Of a stretch of 64,000 nt of DNA, positions 60,510 to 64,000 are shown in pieces. Source of the DNA: Geobacter sp. UBA6151 (GTDB lineage: Bacteria > Desulfobacterota > Desulfuromonadia > Geobacterales > Pseudopelobacteraceae); contig DIUT01000042.1 of the NCBI GenBank assembly GCA_002423105.1, forward strand, positions 1 to 64,000, read 5' to 3'. Position 1 is the first letter of the stretch, and each line of letters opens with the position of its first letter. A program made the translations under genes and the position numbers. The notes under the pieces are model-generated. The model worked only from the letters and a program-made list of their open reading frames with translations. It had not been told where the DNA came from and made no database searches.

Positions 60510-60884
60510 ATGGCTGAGATTCTGCTGGTGGATGATGATCCTCAAGTACTAAAGGTATTCAGCATCTGTCTTGAAAAAGCGGGACACATCATCACCACAG
60601 CCAATAATGGCATGGAGGCGATGCAGCTTCTGGAAAACCGGAAATTCTGCCTTGTTATAACCGACATCCTGATGCCTGAACGGGACGGATTTGAACTGAT
60701 ATTTTCCATGAGAAAACTGCCTAACCGGCCAAAAATCATTGCCATATCCGGCGGTTCCCCATCTCTTGGTCACGATTATGTGCTTGGGGTGGCCAAAACC
60801 ATTGCAGCAGATATGGTTCTGCAAAAACCGGTAGACTTTGAAGCATTGACACAGGCGGTGCGGGAGGTACTGCAGGAACATTGA
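60510..60884 (+). CDS. Second stand-alone response regulator
   Basis: 124 aa single receiver: ILLVDDDPQVLKVFS, phospho-acceptor Asp in LVITDILMPERDG, Ser in AISGG in place of the usual Thr, and Lys in LQKPVDFEAL. No output domain. AGGGAG lies before the ATG at 60510, 41 bp after the preceding regulator. A phospho-relay from the kinase through the two receivers is a reasonable guess. Confidence 0.92.
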   Translation: MAEILLVDDDPQVLKVFSICLEKAGHIITTANNGMEAMQLLENRKFCLVITDILMPERDGFELIFSMRKLPNRPKIIAISGGSPSLGHDYVLGVAKTIAADMVLQKPVDFEALTQAVREVLQEH

Positions 60885-60965
60885 CAGCAGCGTGCTGTTC
60901 ACGGTATCAGATGGTGTCGGAATAGGGAACGCCCTTCCGGTAAATCATATCAAATGAGGAACACG

Positions 60966-61256
60966 ATGATTACACACATTGTACTGTTTAAACTGGCGGA
61001 ACCAACCCCCGAAAAGATCAACGCAGTGCGGGACCGCTTGTTGTCCATGCAGGGTACGATTGATCTGCTGCGCCACCTGGAAGCAGGAACCGACCTGATC
61101 CGCTCGGAACGTTCCTACGACGTGGCGCTGCTGACCAGATTCGACTCCCTTGAAGATCTACAGGCCTACCAGGTGCATCCCTACCATGCAGGCGAGGTGG
61201 TGCCGTTCATGAAAGCAAACTGCTCTTCAATCGTGGCCGTTGATTACGAAAGCTGA
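60966..61256 (+). CDS. Dabb (stress-responsive alpha/beta barrel) protein
   Basis: 96 aa, a single Dabb domain: MITHIVLFKLAEPTPEKINAVRDRLLSMQG, then RSERSYDVALLTRFDSLEDLQAYQVHPYHAGEVVPFMK, with the conserved HxxVxxK-type start and the H-P-x-H near the end. Dimeric ferredoxin-like barrels of this kind occur as small stress proteins and as parts of enzymes. GAGGAA precedes the ATG at 60966, and the stop is 1 base before the next gene's ATG. Confidence 0.87.
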   Translation: MITHIVLFKLAEPTPEKINAVRDRLLSMQGTIDLLRHLEAGTDLIRSERSYDVALLTRFDSLEDLQAYQVHPYHAGEVVPFMKANCSSIVAVDYES

Positions 61257-61257
61257 A

Positions 61258-62022
61258 ATGGAAGCAGCACAGAAGATCGTGGGAATTGTAACGGCGCTGC
61301 CAAAGGAACGGCGCGCCGTTCTTGCGTCTGCCCGGCAGGTACGAAAACAGATGATTGACGGCAACCCTCTGTACGACGCCCTGCTGGCCGACAGGCAGGT
61401 ATGCGTCATTGAAGGCGGCATGGGAAGTGCCGCTGCCTCCCGCGCCACCCGGCTTTTGCTTGGTGCGCGGCAGCCGGGGCTACTGTTGTCCGCCGGATTT
61501 TGCGGCGCTGTGCGAACAGGAGCTGGCGTGGGCGACGCCGTGATTTGCCAACGCCTGCTTACCCTTGATGCGTATGGGCTGAGCGAAATAACACCGGCTG
61601 GCAACGAACGGGTCGCCTTGCAATTATCTGATGCACTTCAAAACTGCGGTATTACGGTCTGGCAGGGCAGCTTCATTACCACCGGACAAATTATTTCCAA
61701 AACAGAACTTGCCCGTACCCTCCCCCCCAACCTGCCGACTCCGGTCCTGGAAATGGAAAGCGCGGCCGTGGCCCGAGAAGCAGCTGCAGCGGGCATTCCA
61801 TTTGCAGCTGTCAGGACGGTCAGCGACGATGCCGCCGAAGTGCTGCTCTTTTCCCTGGATGAGCTGACCGGCGCCAACCAGCAGATCAGCATCCCCAAGG
61901 TGCTGACTACCTGCCTAAAAAAACCGCGCATCATCCCCCAGCTTGCCCGGCTGGCTGCAAACAGCGCCAAAGCGGCTAAAAACCTGAAGACCATCTGCCG
62001 GATATTGATGCACCGTTTTTGA
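61258..62022 (+). CDS. Nucleoside phosphorylase / nucleosidase family protein
   Basis: 254 aa of the PNP_UDP_1 family: VGIVTALPKERRAVL, CVIEGGMGSAAASRATRLLL, LLSAGFCGAVRTGAGVGDAVIC and LEMESAAVAREAAAAGIPFAAVRTVSDDA, with the base- and ribose-binding Glu pair in EMES. It is in the range of MTA/SAH nucleosidases, futalosine hydrolases and hopanoid HpnG-type enzymes; the exact substrate cannot be fixed here. Start ATG at 61258, directly after the Dabb stop; the ribosome site is weak, consistent with coupling. Confidence 0.85.
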   Translation: MEAAQKIVGIVTALPKERRAVLASARQVRKQMIDGNPLYDALLADRQVCVIEGGMGSAAASRATRLLLGARQPGLLLSAGFCGAVRTGAGVGDAVICQRLLTLDAYGLSEITPAGNERVALQLSDALQNCGITVWQGSFITTGQIISKTELARTLPPNLPTPVLEMESAAVAREAAAAGIPFAAVRTVSDDAAEVLLFSLDELTGANQQISIPKVLTTCLKKPRIIPQLARLAANSAKAAKNLKTICRILMHRF

Positions 62023-62024
62023 TT

Positions 62025-62061
62025 GTAGGGGCGAAGCACGTTTCATCTGCTTCGCCCCTAC
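62025..62061. repeat. GTAGGGGCGAAGCA palindromic element, short form
   Basis: GTAGGGGCGAAGCA (62025-62038) and its perfect complement TGCTTCGCCCCTAC (62048-62061) with a 9-base loop, starting 3 bases after the nucleosidase stop codon. It may end that transcript. It is the compact form of the element at 26780-26867. Confidence 0.8.
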
Positions 62062-62077
62062 ATTCTTAAACACAAAA

Positions 62078-62111
62078 AACCGGGGGTGGTTGTTGCCAAC
62101 CACCCCCGGTT
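62078..62111 (-). terminator. rpsA terminator hairpin
   Basis: AACCGGGGGTGGTT (62078-62091) pairs perfectly with AACCACCCCCGGTT (62098-62111) across a 6-base loop, 32 bases past the rpsA stop, with TTTTTTG following on the minus strand. Confidence 0.88.
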
Positions 62112-62143
62112 CATATGTGATACGTGCAAAAAAAGCAAAGATG

Positions 62144-63874
62144 CTATTCGTTCGCTTTCTCTTCCATCCTGTTCTTCAGCAGTTCTCCCAGATTGGAAGT
62201 AGCTTCGCCCGATCCGCCGCCCAGGTAGGTTTCAAACTCTGCCTTCTCAGTGGCAGCAGCCAGAGACTTGACCGACAGGGAGATCCGACGCTCACGGGAA
62301 TCAGCACTCAGCACAACCGCCTCGATAGAATCGCCAACCGTGGCGAAATCCTTGGCAGAGGGCACTTTCTCGCGGGAAAGTTCGGACACATGGATCAAGC
62401 CTTCGATTCCCTCCTCAATCTCGACAAAGACGCCGAAATCCGTGGTGGAGGCAACCTTGCCGATTATGCGGGTTCCGGGAATGTACTTCTGGGGAACCAG
62501 TGACCAAGGATCAGGGGTAAGCTGCTTGATGCCCAGGGAAATCCGCTCGTTCTGCGGATCAACTTTCAAAACAACTGCCTGCACCAGATCACCCTTGCTG
62601 TAAACATCGCCGGGATGCTTGATCCGCTTGGTCCAGGAAATATCCGAAACATGTACCAGACCGTCAATTCCCTCTTCGATGCCAATGAACATGCCAAAAT
62701 CGGTCATATTCTTGATCTGGCCTTCCAGGGTAGTACCGATGGGGTATTTCTCAACAATGGAAGCCCAGGGATTATCACAAGTCTGCTTGAGGCCCAGGGA
62801 TATCTTACGGTTCTGCAAATCCACACCCAGCACGGCCACTTCAACCTGGTCACCCACATTCAGCAGATCAGCAGCCTTACGAACCCGTCTGGTCCAGGAC
62901 ATTTCAGAAACATGCACCAGACCTTCAATGCCAGACTCGATCTCAACAAAAGCTCCGTATTCCATCAGACTGACCACGCGACCGCTGATCCGTGTGCCAA
63001 CCGGGTAACGCTCGGCCAGCTTCTGCCACGGGTCATCCAGGGTCTGCTTGATACCAACGGAAACCTTGCCTTTTTCAGGGTCATACTTCAGCACCTTGAC
63101 CGTCACTTCCTGGCCAGGCTTCAAAACATCAGCAGGCTTGCCAACCCGTCCCCAGGAGATGTCGGTCACATGCAGCAGACCATCAACACCACCCAGATCA
63201 ACAAAAGCGCCATATTCGGTCAGGTTTTTGACCACACCCGGCAGTATCTGGCCTTCAGCCAGTTTCTCCATGGTGATCTTGCGGGCTTCGGCACGCTCTT
63301 CTTCCAGCAGAGTGCGGCGTGACAGGACGATGTTGCCACGTTTCTGGTTCAGGTTGATGACCTTGAAGTTTCCGGACACGCCGATGTAGGCATCACCATT
63401 ACCTGAGGGGCGGATATCCACCTGGGAAGCAGGCAGAAAAGCGTTGACGCCATCAATATCAACGGTAAAGCCGCCATTGGTCTTGGCAACGATCGTTCCC
63501 TGCACGATTGCGCCTTCACCACCGGCTTCATGAATTTTCTCCCAGGCCGCCATCTGCTCAGCACGGCGGCGGGAAAAACGGTTGGCCCCGTCACGGCTGG
63601 AAACCAGCTTCACTTTATCGCCAATGGCGACAGAAACATTGCCGTCACTGTCCTTGAATTCAGCAATGGGAACAAAACCTTCCGACTTGCGTCCCACATC
63701 AACCAGCACCATATCCAGATCTACCCGAACCACGGTCCCTTCCAGTATCTTATCCCGCTCAGGCCGGTCTTTCTGTTCCTTCAGACTGGCGCTGAACAGC
63801 TCTGCAAATTCACTACTCTGGTGCTCAACGTCCATCTCGTCAGTATCTACGTTGAGTCGTTTTACATCTGTCAT
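62144..63874 (-). CDS. rpsA: 30S ribosomal protein S1
   Basis: 576 aa with six S1 RNA-binding domains. The first two are divergent (GTVVRVDLDMVLVDVGRKSEGFVP and GTIVAKTNGGFTVDIDGVNAFLP); domains 3-6 show the canonical GAFV/GMFI-type core followed by G-L-x-H-V-S (YGAFVDLGGVDGLLHVTDISW, YGAFVEIESGIEGLVHVSEMSW, FGMFIGIEEGIDGLVHVSDISW, FGVFVEIEEGIEGLIHVSEL). S1 helps bind mRNA to the 30S subunit. The ATG at 63874 is preceded by GGGTAAGGG; the 14-codon upstream extension in the frame is not expected in S1. Confidence 0.96.
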   Translation of the reverse strand: MTDVKRLNVDTDEMDVEHQSSEFAELFSASLKEQKDRPERDKILEGTVVRVDLDMVLVDVGRKSEGFVPIAEFKDSDGNVSVAIGDKVKLVSSRDGANRFSRRRAEQMAAWEKIHEAGGEGAIVQGTIVAKTNGGFTVDIDGVNAFLPASQVDIRPSGNGDAYIGVSGNFKVINLNQKRGNIVLSRRTLLEEERAEARKITMEKLAEGQILPGVVKNLTEYGAFVDLGGVDGLLHVTDISWGRVGKPADVLKPGQEVTVKVLKYDPEKGKVSVGIKQTLDDPWQKLAERYPVGTRISGRVVSLMEYGAFVEIESGIEGLVHVSEMSWTRRVRKAADLLNVGDQVEVAVLGVDLQNRKISLGLKQTCDNPWASIVEKYPIGTTLEGQIKNMTDFGMFIGIEEGIDGLVHVSDISWTKRIKHPGDVYSKGDLVQAVVLKVDPQNERISLGIKQLTPDPWSLVPQKYIPGTRIIGKVASTTDFGVFVEIEEGIEGLIHVSELSREKVPSAKDFATVGDSIEAVVLSADSRERRISLSVKSLAAATEKAEFETYLGGGSGEATSNLGELLKNRMEEKANE

Positions 63875-63958
63875 GAGACCCTTACCCCCTGGAAAAATTA
63901 CGCATACCCTGACCATCAGAGCAGCGAGTTCAGCACTGTATCATAGAATTACTTTTTT

Positions 63959-64000
63959 TCAATCTGAATTGTTGATTTCCTCAAGCCGTGCCATGACATC
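63959..64000 (-). CDS. 3' end of the gene upstream of rpsA (possibly ispH)
   Basis: The last 13 codons of a minus-strand gene that runs off the window: DVMARLEEINNSD then stop. In Geobacter-type genomes ispH (4-hydroxy-3-methylbut-2-enyl diphosphate reductase) directly precedes rpsA and ends in a similar helix, so that is the best guess, but the fragment is too short to prove it. It is 84 bp upstream of the rpsA start. Confidence 0.4.
   Translation of the reverse strand, partial: DVMARLEEINNSD

Noticed and set aside
61258..62022. Hopanoid biosynthesis enzyme HpnG
   Set aside because: No other hopanoid genes adjoin it; the family includes several substrates and the motifs seen do not decide.

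Overview
The window looks like a chromosomal segment of a Gram-negative deltaproteobacterium of the Geobacter/Desulfuromonas type. This is inferred from gene style, not from a database search. The pointers are many lipoproteins and small c-type cytochromes, a high density of two-component and c-di-GMP proteins, sigma-54 regulators, and rpsA preceded by a 3' end that could be ispH. No rRNA, tRNA, CRISPR array, phage or transposase gene was seen.

Layout. 1-2154 (+): the 3' part of a hybrid histidine kinase with a damaged 5' side, then an HD-GYP response regulator. 2241-42268 is almost entirely minus strand and consists of accessory and stress operons: CsbD/OmpA/BON/Spy-like envelope proteins; a cytochrome c, glycine-zipper, superoxide dismutase, cupredoxin, CheB-like and old-yellow-enzyme cluster; a KaiC-KaiB-EAL cluster behind a giant cyclic-glucan-synthase-like protein and a phospholipase-D lipoprotein; a CHRD protein; a toxin-antitoxin pair; a lipoprotein, DUF748, STAS and GspE cluster; a DJ-1/PfpI protein; and a radical SAM, methyltransferase, CheB/CheR and sigma-54 activator operon followed by a second, very similar activator gene. 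42748-48012 (+): an Ig-repeat/DUF3494 surface protein, an OmpA protein and a DUF1207 protein. 48081-57732 (-): a DUF2959 lipoprotein operon, then housekeeping genes (lgt, ccdA, a TlpA-like thioredoxin, a polyprenyl synthase, hypA, tatD, a cardiolipin synthase, mtgA, a cytidylate-kinase-like gene). 57933-62022 (+): a histidine kinase with an ethylene-receptor-like membrane domain, two response regulators, a Dabb protein and a nucleoside phosphorylase. 62144-64000 (-): rpsA and the last codons of an upstream gene.

The most striking feature is regulatory. Ten minus-strand transcription units are preceded by a sigma-54 -24/-12 element, and 98-103 bp upstream of its GG lies a pair of GTCATATnTGAC-type half-sites whose starts are 18 bp apart. 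In at least five units an IHF-like site sits exactly 28-29 bp upstream of the GG. The sites are graded in quality, but the geometry is constant. The controlled genes are stress and envelope genes that other bacteria place under sigma-B or sigma-S (CsbD, DUF3309, BON, SOD, DJ-1, Spy-like, cyclic glucan, cardiolipin synthase, KaiBC). Two activators with near-identical AAA+ and Fis-type DNA-binding domains are encoded in the window. One of them is the last gene of an operon carrying the same promoter, so a self-regulated sigma-54 stress/envelope regulon is the best explanation. Which signal it senses is unknown; a CheB/CheR/PAS protein encoded next to the activator is a candidate input.
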